This document shows, piece after piece, positions 1-11,718 of a stretch of DNA of 64,000 bases. Position 1 is the stretch's first letter. Each line of letters begins with the position of its first letter. This DNA is from Lateolabrax maculatus (Eukaryota > Chordata > Actinopteri > Acropomatiformes > Lateolabracidae), in contig CM062202.1 in assembly GCA_031216445.1 (NCBI GenBank), forward strand, positions 19,429,501 through 19,493,500, read 5' to 3'. Under the pieces are notes generated by a model. It saw nothing but the letters and a program-made list of their open reading frames with translations, was not told the DNA's origin and ran no database searches. A program made the position numbers and the translations under genes.

Positions 1-795
1 GCTCTCTTTGAAATCAAAAATTCTTTCCTTAGTTTTCTTGGTATTTGGTATCAAGAAACTCATCCACACATCTGCGATGCTTTGCTTCATCTTCAGTCAT
101 CAAACCAACAATCTCTGTGTTATCAGCAAATTTAACACTGAAAACATCAAATGAGTTATCCCTACATGTATTTGTATGGAGAGTAAATAGAACTAGAGAG
201 ATAATGCTTTAAAAGTTCGACAAACTCCCTCAGCTGTTATAACAACGTCCTGGTCAAGCCTAAGTTGTTGCCTTATCAAATTCCACTCAGTATTAAAAAA
301 TCTGATGTGTCAAACCTGCTATAAATTTTGTTTAATTCCTTTGCAAAAGGTCAGATCAGCCCTATGATAACCTACAGGCGATTACGTATTTACCTTTCCT
401 ATTATTGATTGGGTACACTCCCTGCCATGCCTGCATTAGGTTGTTGCCCCTCATCTTCCTTTGTATCTTCTGCTTATTTTCATGTTTACTCCTAGAGACA
501 ATTTGCCTAATTTCCTTTTGTATAAACTCTAACGTGTGATCACCCTGCTGAAAGCCTTGCTTTTTCTTGCACAGTGCTACTTTCAACTCTCCATTCATCC
601 ATGGTTTATCATTTGGAAAAATATGTTAGTAAAACATTGTCCGCACAAAAGTGTATATAGTCTGTTACCACAGTGCTCATCCAAGTTCTTACTGGTATCT
701 ATTAAGACGTCCCCTGATGTACAGTCAAACATCCTCTCAGACAATCCATTGATTCATCAGTCACTGTCACTGTCTTTGAAGTTTCACCACCGGCA
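1..795 (-). pseudogene. Decayed non-LTR retrotransposon (LINE), endonuclease-RT linker plus part of the RT
   Basis: Read on the minus strand, pieces of a fish L2/CR1/Rex1-like LINE polyprotein appear in order but in shifting frames. First comes a KTVTV...LRGC / FDCT segment (about 790-690), then NLDEH (about 665). Next is PWMNGELK (604-581) followed by a linker with GFQQGD, QKEIRQI and AWQGVYPI (ending about 400), then ELNKIYSRFD (338-309), and finally an RT palm segment with VKFADN-TEIVGL (about 136-101). The frame ends TKKTKERIFDF near position 10. In active family members the palm motif is F-A-D-D, and here the second Asp reads Asn (codon at 121-119). Most of the RT between the linker and the palm is missing, and several frameshifts and stops are present, so the copy is dead. 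It continues past the left edge. The exact clade is uncertain. Confidence 0.8.
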
Positions 796-1294
796 ACAAC
801 TGTGCGTACATTTAATTTTAATAATAGAATGAACTAGATATGGTTTCAAATGTAAGGCTAGTAGAGTACCTTTGTACTAACTTTATAAGTATTGTACAAA
901 TTAACTCTCAGCATAGTATGACTAAACACTGACACATTTTTTAATCTTGTCAGACACAATTTAAAAGCACTTGGCTTGCATACTGTACTATGTTTTGATA
1001 CTTTTAAAAATGTACTGTATTAAATGTATATTGAATTATTATTATTACAATAATAATCATTATTACAGATCCTGACAACTATGAGTACTTTGTTTTCAGT
1101 GAGGTGAAGAATTTTCTCCTAATGAAGTGTCAAGCTTTGTAACCCCTCTTTAACCTCTTAAAGTATCTGCCAACTTCTGCCTGATCTCAATAGCATGGTC
1201 TGCAACATGACCTTCATGACCCTGCACTGGGCAGCATCACCTCTGCTACAGTTTGGAAGGCAACACTTTGTCTCATCCAGTGTCTTGTAATTAG

Positions 1295-1311
1295 AAAAAA
1301 AAAAAAAAAAA
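1295..1311. repeat. Poly-A run
   Basis: A run of 17 A in the left intron, with no LINE or SINE body recognised next to it. Confidence 0.95.
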
Positions 1312-2553
1312 GAAACTTTATGCTTTTAGGATCAGGACAAAGTGATACAAGTTAAAGGACTGTCAATGAGTTCACATCAGCAAATCAACATAAAAGCTAT
1401 AGTGATAGCAGAGCAGAAGTTTAATTAATGACTTGAGAATGAGTCCAATAGTGAGGGGTCATCTAGGCCACTTTGATATCTTTGGAGTCTATCGTTGGTA
1501 AAGTAAATACCTGATGTATTATTAATTAACAGAGATTATTTGGACATACAAAGCACCTCTGCATTAACTGTGTATCTTATTAACACAGTATTTTGAATTA
1601 AGATAACTAGAAATGATTCAGTGAGTCATTGAAAAAAAAAAAACAAGTGAGAAAAAGGATGAGACAGAGAAACAAAAACATTCTAGGACAGACTGATCTA
1701 TTGAAATGTCAGCAATGAGTCAATAAATGGCACTACATTATGACAAGCTCCTAATTCACCAAAAATAAAAATAAAAATAAATAACAGAACTCTTTAAAGT
1801 AGTTTTTCAGCCAAATACCTTAATCAAATAATGGTGATCCCTCTTCCTTTTTGTTCTAGTGGTCCCCAACCTAAGGTATAAAAATTAGAGCAAAGGTCTG
1901 GAGCAGTGCCAACTTGCTGCAAGGGATATAATTAGCCTCAAGGGTCTTTTTTGGACCTGAAACCCTCCATTCTCTTCCTTCATGACTAATTCACAAGACC
2001 TTGATTCTCCTTTGGCATCTGAGTGTAAGCCTGCAAGCCATGCAAACGCTTGGATGGGTTAAGTTCACCATCCAGTTTGTTCTCAGAGATTTTATGACGA
2101 AGGAAGTTTATTATTGTTTATAAATGTGTTTTCATATTTAATTCATCACAGTTGCATTTGGAGTATAAGGTGAAATGACTGAAAGTAAAACAAAGGCTTT
2201 CGCTACTCATTATACTTTTTCTTGTAAAAGGACAGGTCAGGTAACATCGCTGCTGCCACATCTTTATCTCAGCTGACCTATTTGGCTTTCCATAACAAGG
2301 CAGCAAAATCATTAAGAAGAAAAGCAGAAAAATAGAAATCACACAGCACAATATGTATTCCTTGGCAGTGATAAAGGTCTTTCTCTATGTGTTAGTAAAT
2401 ATTTATGTTATGTTACTTCCGAGCCATCAAAGTCAAGAGGAGAGAAGTTCCTCTGATATGGCACATGGAGGAGTTTGGGCTTATATTGAGTTATGAAAGA
2501 AGGAGGGGAGAGTTTTAGATTTATTCTGCTGTCAGTTCGGAGAAAGGATGCTG

Positions 2554-2672
2554 CGTGTGTGTGTGTGTGCACAGGTGGATGTGTGTGTGTGTAAGCATAT
2601 TGTGCATATGCCTATGTATTTGTGTGTGTGTTTGTGTGTGTGTGTGTGCATGTGTGCGCATAGGTGTGTGGG
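2554..2672. repeat. GT-rich imperfect microsatellite
   Basis: Several GT runs are interrupted by GC, CA and TA steps. Read on the minus strand this gives an open frame of Thr/His repeats, which is not a gene. Confidence 0.9.
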
Positions 2673-4667
2673 GCCGTAGCTGTCTTCCAAGTCGATAGAC
2701 ACACTCTGTCACCACTGGCAAGTAATTGACAGCTTGGAGTTTGCAGTGACACAGGCCTTGCATATATTTCCTCCATTACCTTGTGTGTATGTCAGCCTGG
2801 AGTTCTCCCTGGCAGTGCATTCAGGAGTCAGCTAGCTCGGCAGGGGATTAAACAAACACCTTCTATTTGGGCTTATGGGAAGGAATGATAAACTCTCTCA
2901 GCTTCAATCAGCCAAATAGGTAATAAAGGCTTCCCCTTTTTCATTGCTGATTAGTTGTTTCAATACAGTAGAGCCAACTACTGCACCTCCTGTTTCTGTA
3001 TGTTGCCTGCAGTCCAAAGTAAAGCATTTGCAAGTAATTTGTTTCTTTGTTTTAATTACTCTGAGTAGTCAGTTTAGGGTTTGCCAAATCAGGAAAGCAC
3101 GGTGTCCAGAGGATTAAACCAAAAACCAGCCGCTGTGTGTGGCAGCTGTTCACTCTGGGCTGTTTTCAGAGGAAATGGCAGTTTCATACGTATGGAAACC
3201 CCCAAGGATACTAAGAAGGCTAGACAAATTGGCATTAAATATGATTTTTCTTTGTGATAATATTGTGGAAACCTAAAATTTCCTAAATTTAATGTAATGT
3301 AACAGCTGACTTGATCAAATTTATCAACGATGACCTTGCTACAGTGTAAGGATACACATCTTGAATTGTCAGTCACTCATTTTTCCCTCCTCGACACTGT
3401 GATCAAATAGCAATGTTTCTGTGAAAAGCACCATGTCAGAGCGGTTACATTTTGAAAGATTTAAGACTGAAGTACAGGCAAAAGGACAGTAGTAGAAGGT
3501 AGGAAAGTGCAGTCGCAACAGACATCTTTAGCTCTCTGGAGAAGTTCCATAATTATTCACTCATATCCATTTGCAGGGTGCTTGGCAGCCAGAGAAACGT
3601 TATGCCGCAATTTGTCTTCCCCGCTCTCTTTTTTCTCCTGCTGCCTTCTCCCCTACAAATCGTTAGTTTCACTTTTCATTAGGCTGGATCAATAAGGCGG
3701 ATCAGTCGCTCGTGGCGAGGAAACTGCGTGGCAGACACCCCTCTCTCTCAACTCTTTTTTCTCCTCATTCCTTCTCCCTTGTTCTCTTTTGCTCTGTCAT
3801 TGACTCTGGCCTTCTTCCATCCAGCAATCCTCCGGTGCGGGAGGTTGTGAGAGGCAGCGGGGAGACAAAAAGCACCAGGAAGCTTGAAGGGGCCCAAGAA
3901 AGAGACGTGAGCCAGCGATTGCACTAGTGCTACTCAATAAGGCAACGCTGAATGATAACCCAATAAAGTTTAATTAAGAACCAGTAAGCACTCAAGCTTA
4001 CAGTAATAATGAAAATGGAGTGGAAGTGGAAATGTAGGGGTCTGTAAAAGTTTAGTCATATTCACGCTTTCTGCCAAATGGGAAACATTAGCATTGATTT
4101 AATTCCTTTCTGATGGCTTTAATACGAAATATGTCTTTTGTTCTCAGGATTTACTGCCGATATTTTATCATGTTTTGAGTACGACGGCAAGTGTTTGTTT
4201 CTTTATTCACATTTTATGTAATTATAAAGTGAACAAGGACACATACTGTATAGTTTTATTGCTGTGAAGCACCACTTTTGTTAGGGCCCCTTGATCTCTG
4301 GCAGTACTTCTGTCCAGTGTTTAGTCTAAAGAGTATAGGTTTGAGTTGAATATTTGGGATGATGCATATGAGCTAATTGTCCTGTTCTCCTTCAAAACAC
4401 CTGGACGATCTCAGTATTGCATCAAACAAAAGCAGAACACTGTTTATGCGGCATTTGTTCTAATGAAAGATCAGATATCTCACACCTAGCTAAAACTGAA
4501 CAATAAAGGCGAGTTCTATGATGTGATTTTGTCATTGTGCCCCTTAAAGAGAGTGTGTGAAGCCAGTGAAGCCTTTTCCACGAGTTCCTTTGCACCTCAG
4601 TGACTGGATGTGGTAGGCGCCAGTACAGTGGTGTTGTTTGTCGTCCGTGTGTTTGATTTGTACTCAC

Positions 4668-4817
4668 CCAGCACAGTTAGACGGGCAGGGCGGGACCTCA
4701 TGGCAGCCTGGACGGCCTGGCACTCAAACACAGCGTCATCCATCAGCTCCACACGCTGGATTCGCAAATGATGCTCTCCTGAACCGTGGTCGCCAATCAC
4801 TGTGTAACGAGGATAGC
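4668..4817 (-). CDS. kirrel3: KIRREL3-type adhesion receptor, exon encoding second half of Ig domain 1
   Basis: This is the next exon of the same gene. The acceptor CACCGCAG ends at 4818 and the donor GTGAGTA starts at 4667. The exon is 150 nt, phase 1 to phase 1. Its first two bases complete a Gly codon with the last base of the exon at 9880, giving RDLS-G-YPRY across the junction. It encodes 49 full codons ending RSRPARLTVL, the usual last strand of Ig domain 1. The F-strand Cys lies in DDAVFECQA (residue 32 of the exon) and should form the domain disulfide with the Cys of the preceding exon. The GSGEHHL segment resembles KIRREL3, whereas KIRREL1 has GQYNL-like residues here. An ORF extends on both sides, but the reading beyond the splice sites (CVCTA upstream, GEYKS downstream) is intronic. 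The following exon (Ig2, normally beginning with PP) lies beyond the left edge or was not found. Confidence 0.95.
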
Positions 4818-5665
4818 CTGCGGTGCAAACACATTTGCTCATTTAATCACCTTCAAAATCAAAATACTGCCATGATTTGCCAGATGCAAGAAGATACATT
4901 TGTCATTTTAAAGCTTTGCATACATATAGCAACAACAAAAAAAGACACACAAGCTAAATTTATATTGGCCCACAGTAGGCTATATGTGTTACTTTTAATT
5001 GGCAAATGCAGTTTAATTGGTAAACAAATGTGTTGTCAATGCTGAAATACCACATATTGACTTGAGCATGATAACTGTAGTTGAGATGCATAAGGTGAGT
5101 ATTATAGATGACTTTATAGGTGGGTATAGTTTTTGATTGTTCATTTGCTAATTTACTCACAATGCATTTTCATATAAGGTTAAAACATGAATTGTATAAT
5201 ACGCGTTTTTATAGCGCTCCTGGCAATGTTAATGAGCTGCTTTGGAGGTTGCTGCATTCTGGAGAATGATGTTTTACTGCAACCGTAAACAGGAATAGCT
5301 AGAGTTTGAGTTGTTTCAGCATTGCTCTGTGAAATGATTTATAGTTTAATAATGCAAGAAAGCAGAGCAATATCCAAGAGACCTGGGCATTTTACGCAAG
5401 TCAAGCGAGATGGTTTTAAAGATATCCCCTTAACTATTATCGAAATATGCATTGAGAGTGTGTTGTGGAGTGCATCCCTCCACCGGGGCAAATAAGCAGG
5501 AAGAAGAATGTGTTTGACTGGGAAACTTTATGGGGTATTTCTCATGCTTTTGGAATTGCTCGTCTCTGAAGACCCCTTGTCTTTTTCTCTCACTCCATCT
5601 TTCTAATTGTTGAGGATGCAGCATGTGGAATGAAATGAGAATGTCTGTCATAAAAAATGCACTCC

Positions 5666-5680
5666 AAAAAAAAAAAAAAA
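5666..5680. repeat. Poly-A run
   Basis: Fifteen A residues in the intron between the two Ig1 exons. Confidence 0.95.
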
Positions 5681-7424
5681 GGATTTCCAGCTAAGAATTG
5701 CTTTTTCCTCCAGTGGTCCTTAAGTAATTGATCAGAGATGAAACCAGAGAATAGGATTGAAAATTTTTACAGCAAGGCGAAGCTTTTAAAAAAGCCTCAC
5801 TCCAACTTTATGCTTTTTAAGAGAAAACTTCACATTTTAGCCTCACACACTTGTCATTTCCTTTCCAAAAGAGTCTATCAGTGCCCATCCAACTGGTGGA
5901 TCATTGCCAACAAATGTTGGGGAGTAAAATATTGATTTCTCAGTAACACCTAGCCAATGACTCATGTTCACTTCAGAGATCCCCAAACACGTCAGTCTTT
6001 CACTGTAAAGGTTTTACAGGCTGGTTATGTTTTAGCACCTAAAAGGAAAATAACAGACTGGGCAGCCTTACAGTATACTGTAACAGCTTTTAAGTTCTTG
6101 AATTTGTCTACTGCAAAAACCCATCGTGTGCTCAAAGTCCAATTACAGACTGTTGCTTCATTGAATCCAGTTGCCTTTAATAGAGCATGAAGTGGGCCTC
6201 GTTTTATGCTGGTGGGGTGAGTTAAAGCCGATTAAGCCATCCTCCTACATGTAGCCTTTAATCTTAAGGGTCTATACAGTGGGAGGACGAAGGACAAAAG
6301 AACGCCTAAACATACATTAACATTAAAGCTGGGGAGAAGATAAACAGAGGAAGGCAAAATAAGTGGCAAGCTCACAAAAACATGAGCAGACATGGAAGCT
6401 GCACCAGTGGATGTTTTGTGGGAATACTAGTCACACAGGTGATAAAATGTCTCATTTCTTTGGGTTTTACATTACTTGCTACAGGGTGTCCTACTCTGAC
6501 AGATAGCAAGACTTGACTATAACAGGTTGTAAATGTAACAGGGTTAACGGAGACCTGATCACAACTAAAAGCTTCCATTAATAACATTAATAACCATTCA
6601 CCGAAAAGGAGCTTTCTGCTTTTTCATGCTCAGAATGATAGGTAGACTAGAGGACACACTATTATGCCCACAAGGTCAACCAGAGAACCCTTTTGCTTCA
6701 ATTGTATGTTCGCTGATGAGATTCAAAGCAATAATGCCATTGCAGATCACAAGGGTAATGATTATTGCACATTCTGAATGATGTGACCTTGAGTTGACTC
6801 CAGTTCACCCAGCAAGTGCTTATTGTACCTAGCCTGCCCCTGAAACAGAATTGACTTGTACTTTGTATGTACTTTTGTTTGGCTTCTCTTAATTATAGCA
6901 AGGTATAAGCCATGTAAATTTATGTTACACAAACAGATGATCCGGCCAATTACCTCATCTGTGCCTCTGGCAAACTAAGAATAATTTTGCTGTGTGAGGA
7001 TATGGCTCTCTTCCAGTTTCATCTCTCTGCATTAGCTGGATCCAAAAGGAAAAGTAATTTGCATTTGTGGTGGACAGTAAACGATAAGAATTTTATAATC
7101 TCATTTGCAAAGAACAGAAACGTACTGTAATGTGTTTCTGCCTCCTTATAAGCACCTTGATGATGCGTTTTGTCAATATGACAAAAATTATAATGGCACA
7201 CATGAAGACTAATCACCTCTGCACATGTGATGTGTACCTATAACGGGCCATTGATCTTAGATCTCAGCAAATTTCAAAGGCACAATGTGTTACCTAAAGC
7301 AAACAATGTTAAATAGGCCCATTAAGGAGTAATGAATCCATCAGGGGCAAATGGATTTGTCTTGAGGCTGGATCAATGGAGTACGTGCATGTGTGTGTGT
7401 GTGCATATAAGTATACAGACACTT

Positions 7425-7560
7425 GAGGCGTGGCCTAGTGATTTATAGCATTCACCTAGAACATGTTTCACACACTGTAAGCACAAGGGGATAGAAACAG
7501 GTTATCTGCAGCTGTGAACAGGTGACTGGTGTTCAATTTGCTCCCATGAGAGGCGAGAGT
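7425..7560 (+). mobile_element. Possible degraded tRNA-derived SINE
   Basis: GGCGTGGCCTAGTG (7428-7441) followed by ATTTATAGCATTCACCTAGAAC resembles the tRNA A-box region that starts many fish SINEs. A B-box is expected around 7480-7505 but only a degraded GGGGATAGAAAC is there. The body cannot be assigned to a family. Confidence 0.3.
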
Positions 7561-8734
7561 GACACATGTTTGCTGCTGAAGGTCTGCTAAACACCAGACT
7601 TTTGTCTCAAGAGCTCAAGTGCGTGGGCTTATGTATCCAAACACTTTTTTACTATTGTGCGAACCAGGAGACTTCACTTATAGCTGCTTTGTCTGTTGTC
7701 ACCTTCATAGTGCGTGGCAGATACATTCTCTGCCATGCATATTCATGACATTGATCGGTATGTTGTGAGCGGGTATGGGGCTACTTTACTTTTCTTTAAT
7801 TAGAGTGGAAAAGCGTGACACAAAGGGGAATGAATAGGAAATTCAGGGACAGATAGGAATCATTGGCTTTTTGTGCTGTGATTTCTAGCGCTGAATGGTG
7901 AAAGAGTTCTCTCAGTTTAATCACTGCTCCTGTGAATGGAAACAGGTCCCAGGCGGAGCACAACGTTGCCGACGCAGCTTCTTTCTATGAATAGCCGAGC
8001 AGACCCATATTATTGAAATGCTCCATGCAACATTTGGTTCGTCACACTTTTTATGTATACAGCTGCCACTTTCCTTTCATTGTGTACATCTTGCAGTGGA
8101 TGTACCATCACTCTTTAACTGCCGCATGCATTGCTTGTTTATGTAGGCAGGAGTGATAAAAAGAACAGCTGTGGAGCGCTTTATTTGGAAAAAGTGTCAT
8201 CCCTCTCAATAGAAGGCACTCAGCCCCTGTCTGTATCATACTGTTGATTCTACCTATCTTCTCCAGGCAGGCAGCAATTCCTCCTCGTACAAGACCCTGT
8301 GCCTTTTTTAAACAGTTTAAGAAAGAAAGATCACTCCAACTCTGCATCTTGGGCCTGCCTATTCAGCCAAGTAGGATTAAGAGAATGATTGCTAGCGAAG
8401 GGCAAGGTCAGGATTACTGCATTTTGTCCATGACAGTTAAACTGTTCAGAGATGTGGTGTTAAAGGTTGATCTACTGTAGTTCCCTTGGGCATTGTGACT
8501 CACCTTTCTCTCAGTTTTCCCTGTTCTATCTCTTCCTCTGTCTTTGGCCATTTTGATATGAGATTTCATCTTGATTGTCTTGTCTTGTTAAATCAATAAA
8601 AAATGGAGAGGATAAAACAAACTCTACATCTCTGCTTCACTCTGACCCTAAATAAAATTGTGCTTTCTTGCCCTTCTTCTCTCCCTCTCTATCATTCTAT
8701 CTCGAGGCAATCATAAGTACTCTCCCTGTCCGCC

Positions 8735-8945
8735 ACCTCTTCCTCTAAAGGAGACTCGAAGACTGCAAGACCATTGTTTACTACAACCTCTCAGCCTCCC
8801 CTGGGCCTGATAAGAATCTGAAGAGGGAATAGGACGGCTTTACTGGGGCTCTGTCAGCCGCTGAGGTTTAATTACAGACCACATCGGCGACAGGGAAAGC
8901 CTCTAGGAGCGTTTGCTAAAGGTCGGAGGGTAGAAGACCCCTAAT
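8735..8945. promoter_or_regulatory. Candidate conserved non-coding element
   Basis: A repeat-free block of higher GC than its surroundings, with retained CpGs (for example CACATCGGCGACAGG) and a GTTTAATTACAGACC homeodomain-type core near 8867. It lies about 0.9 kb upstream, in transcript terms downstream, of the first Ig1 exon. No ORF explains it. Conservation is inferred from composition only. Confidence 0.2.
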
Positions 8946-9879
8946 CTCAAGGGAAATACATATTTAATCGTTCTTGTTCAAAAGAGACTTTTGTGTTTTA
9001 AAAATGGCTGCAGTGGAATATTTTTGTCATATTTTGATTTCTCACTGGTCACAGAGGTGGTGTGTGAGAGCAAATTACAAAAGCTCTAAGGAATAAACTG
9101 TGCCCTTATGGAGTAGCACATCCCTCTGTGTATTGAGTGCTGTGTGCAGATTCAAATGGATCTCTGTTTTGGAAGAATGTAATGATCATTTCAGTAAATG
9201 ATCCAGACATACTACGCCTTTATGGATTTTCTCATTCAATAGCTCAGTGCTTCAAAAGGTTGTAAATGTTTATTTTGGGGAGTGATGCGTTTCCTTGACA
9301 CTCATCAAGGTCATGAATATACATAAAGCCTCGATAGGTGGAACAACAGGCTACTAAATGACAGTGCAGTAGTCACTTTTACTCCAAATTAAACAATTAA
9401 AGCAATTATACATGAGGTGCAGTGTAATTAGAGGACGCCAGCTACTCTTCAAAAAGCCATTTAGCAGCCTGAAGCACCAGAGAAAGACCAGTGCCACTAT
9501 TGATTTCGCATTTTATTCCCATTTTTGTGCTTCTCTGCCAAACACAAAGTATAAGAGATTTAGGTCTGCATCTAACACAAATACAGAAATTAAATTTTGA
9601 TTCTGTTTGGTCATTTTGAGTTATATACAGTAATTATCGATGTTTCAAGTAACATGTGCAATGTATTAATTCTTTTGTAACACACTATTATGAGACCTCT
9701 TTGTCTGTGGAGTGATATATTTGGCAGAGGGTAGGATGTTGACATGTGGGGGCTTTAGATGACAAAAAGCAGCCATTTGAATATGACAGTTATATTAGAG
9801 AGTGTAATTAATTGCGGAAACTGAGGGTGATGAAGAAATGCAGGGTGACACGCTCAAGGGGATAAATGCTATTCCTCAC

Positions 9880-10029
9880 CAGAGAGGTCTCTGCCAACTC
9901 CCAGTGCCAGGCCATCTTTGATCCACAGGACAACGCCATGATAACCAGGGATAGTGCATGGTAACGTCACAGGCTGGCCTGCCACCACCACCAGGTCCTG
10001 TGGCTGCTGGGAAAACATGGCCTCCGCCC
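9880..10029 (-). CDS. kirrel3: KIRREL3-type adhesion receptor, exon encoding first half of Ig domain 1
   Basis: This internal coding exon belongs to a Kin-of-IRRE (NEPH/KIRREL) receptor, a single-pass cell-surface adhesion protein with five extracellular Ig domains. On the minus strand the acceptor is a pyrimidine-rich stretch ending TTCTAAAG (AG at 10031-10030) and the donor is GTGAGG from 9879. The exon is 150 nt, phase 1 at both ends: a split codon, 49 codons (AEAMFSQQPQD to GVGRDLS), then one base. Visible Ig features are the A-strand motif FSQQPQD (residues 6-12), the B-strand Cys (residue 25, in VTLPC), and the core Trp (residue 36, in VLWIKDG) followed by GLALGVGRDLS. From memory of the family, FSQQPQD and GLALGVGRDLS match KIRREL3 better than KIRREL1 or KIRREL2. 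Known family role: domain 1 mediates homophilic adhesion in neurons. The fish paralogue (a, b or a 3-like copy) cannot be decided here. Confidence 0.95.
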
Positions 10030-11419
10030 CTTTAGAATAAAACAAGAAGGAAAAGGTTAGCTCTGACCCAGTAATATCATTACATTATGTTAATATAATC
10101 AGGAGAAGAGGGCATTGAAAATTCAAGATCAAAGAGAGGAATAAACGTGGTTTTACAAACACCTGCTTTCAGTGTTTCAAGTGCTGAATGAAGGGAAAAT
10201 GAAGGGAAGTGCACCATATGCCCATTTCCACCAATTTCACTCAAACTTCTTGTCAAACTGATGTTGAAAGAACCCTAAAGGGTGATATACAAATGTGACA
10301 CATTCTTTTGACTATTCATGATACGAAGACAAGATACTGTACACGCATCAGAGGTGTCAGTGCACCACCACAACTGAAGCACAGGCTAAGAGACAGCCGT
10401 CACAGCTCAGCTTGGTTCATTTATGAAGGATGTCACCGTACAGATGGGCTGTGCTCGTACACACCACAGCAGATAACACAATCTTGTCTGCCAACACTGC
10501 TCTAGTGGCATACATTAACTCGAGCTCGCACCCATGTATTCCAACTGTGCAACTGCTATTAGATGCACTCCTCTACTGCGTGTTCAGGCGGAAAGTGGTG
10601 TGCAGTGAACTCCATTAGAGGCAGAGGGTGTGTTGATGGGGGGGGGGCGGTGTTGTAGATCAGAGTGAAGGGTACGGAGTGGTACTGATGTGTAGTTAGA
10701 AACACCGGCAGGCTGCCCACCACCTAAAGCCTACATGCACACATACACTGACATGCATTCATACGGACACGGGAGCGCACATTGCAGCAAAGGTTTAAAA
10801 GTGCGTCTTTTATCAGAATGTCTACTTTTTTTCTTAAACAACATAATCGCCTTCTTTCTCGTAGACAAAAGAGAAGCCTGAAATGGGCTCAAACACAATT
10901 TTTTTTTACTTAATCATATGCAAATAAAAACCTGATAGAAGAATAACATGTAGTGAATTACAAATAAAGTGAAAACGTGCTTTCATCTTACAACATCTTT
11001 GTATCACATTGCACTCATCAGATCTTTGTATGCTTGGTTTTATATTCAAAGGAAATTACTTATCCTACTGCAGACAAGGAAATTGATTGGCTTTGCTGTA
11101 CAATTTCAAACCACATCAGAGAAAAGATTGTTGTCGTACAAGAAACTGATTTTAATTGAGTTTGAAAATGGCATTAGAATCCCCACACGTCATTTTTCAA
11201 CCTTGAACTGAATCCAATGTGATGGATAGCTTGTTAAAGATGTAAGCAGAAGTTTTCTTATTGATTAATTTGTCTTCCCTATATACACTGTCAATTGTGC
11301 CTACGCACCGCACACACACACAGACAGAAGAACACAATCTTGTACGCTGCCTCATTTTAATAGACATCTATTACTAAACAAACATCAGGAAACAAAAAAT
11401 ATCTTGTACTTCAAAGCAT

Positions 11420-11498
11420 ATATGCATATAATGGGCTTATCATCATCTTGAGACTCAACAGCTTCTTCCTGGCTAACCCGGCCCTTCATAAATGTTGT
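11420..11498. repeat. Copy 1 of a 79 bp dispersed repeat
   Basis: This segment aligns without gaps to 13743-13821 in the same orientation, with an offset of 2323 bp and six mismatches that I can count. Shared core words include ATAATGGGCTTATCAT and TTGAGACTCAACAGCTTCT. Similarity stops at both ends, so this is a short dispersed unit rather than a large tandem duplication. Confidence 0.85.
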
Positions 11499-11704
11499 AT
11501 ATTCATGTATATTGTGGGTGATGCTGGCTAGATGAGACTTTATATCACCATATGTATAGCCTTTCAAACTTAAGTCCTGTGTTCCCACATGAGAAGCTTA
11601 TCTCGGCAGTAGTCTGCAGCATGCTAACATATAGACAGCTACTCAACAGATCTCTTGGCATGTGCCGGAAAAACATTGTAAACGCCAGGGAATCTCGTAT
11701 CTGC

Positions 11705-11718
11705 TCAGTCATGACTGA
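11705..11718. promoter_or_regulatory. 14 bp perfect palindrome, possible bZIP-type site
   Basis: TCAGTCATGACTGA reads the same on both strands. It sits in a repeat-free block (about 11590-11780) that also holds CTGTAATTGATTAAGC. Dimeric factor binding is a guess. Confidence 0.2.

Larger units (their letters stand above)
1..4667 (-). other. Intron downstream of the second Ig1 exon, running off the left edge
   Basis: It begins with the donor GTGAGTA at 4667. No Ig2 exon was recognised between 4667 and 1, so the intron probably continues past the window. It holds the decayed LINE at 1-795, A runs at 1295-1311 and 1632-1643, a GT-rich block at 2554-2672, and otherwise unique-looking AT-rich sequence with a C/T-rich stretch near 3620-3800. 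Confidence 0.75.
4818..9879 (-). other. Intron between the two Ig1 exons
   Basis: This 5062 bp phase 1 intron splits Ig domain 1. It begins GTGAGG at 9879 and ends CACCGCAG at 4818. I see no other exon in it. It contains an A run at 5666-5680, a short GT run near 7390, a degraded tRNA-like SINE remnant (about 7425-7560) and a repeat-free block at 8735-8945 described separately. The remainder is unremarkable AT-rich sequence. Confidence 0.9.

Noticed and set aside
4638..5045. 135-codon + strand frame
   Set aside because: It is antisense to the well supported KIRREL3 exon and runs into the intron without domain support.
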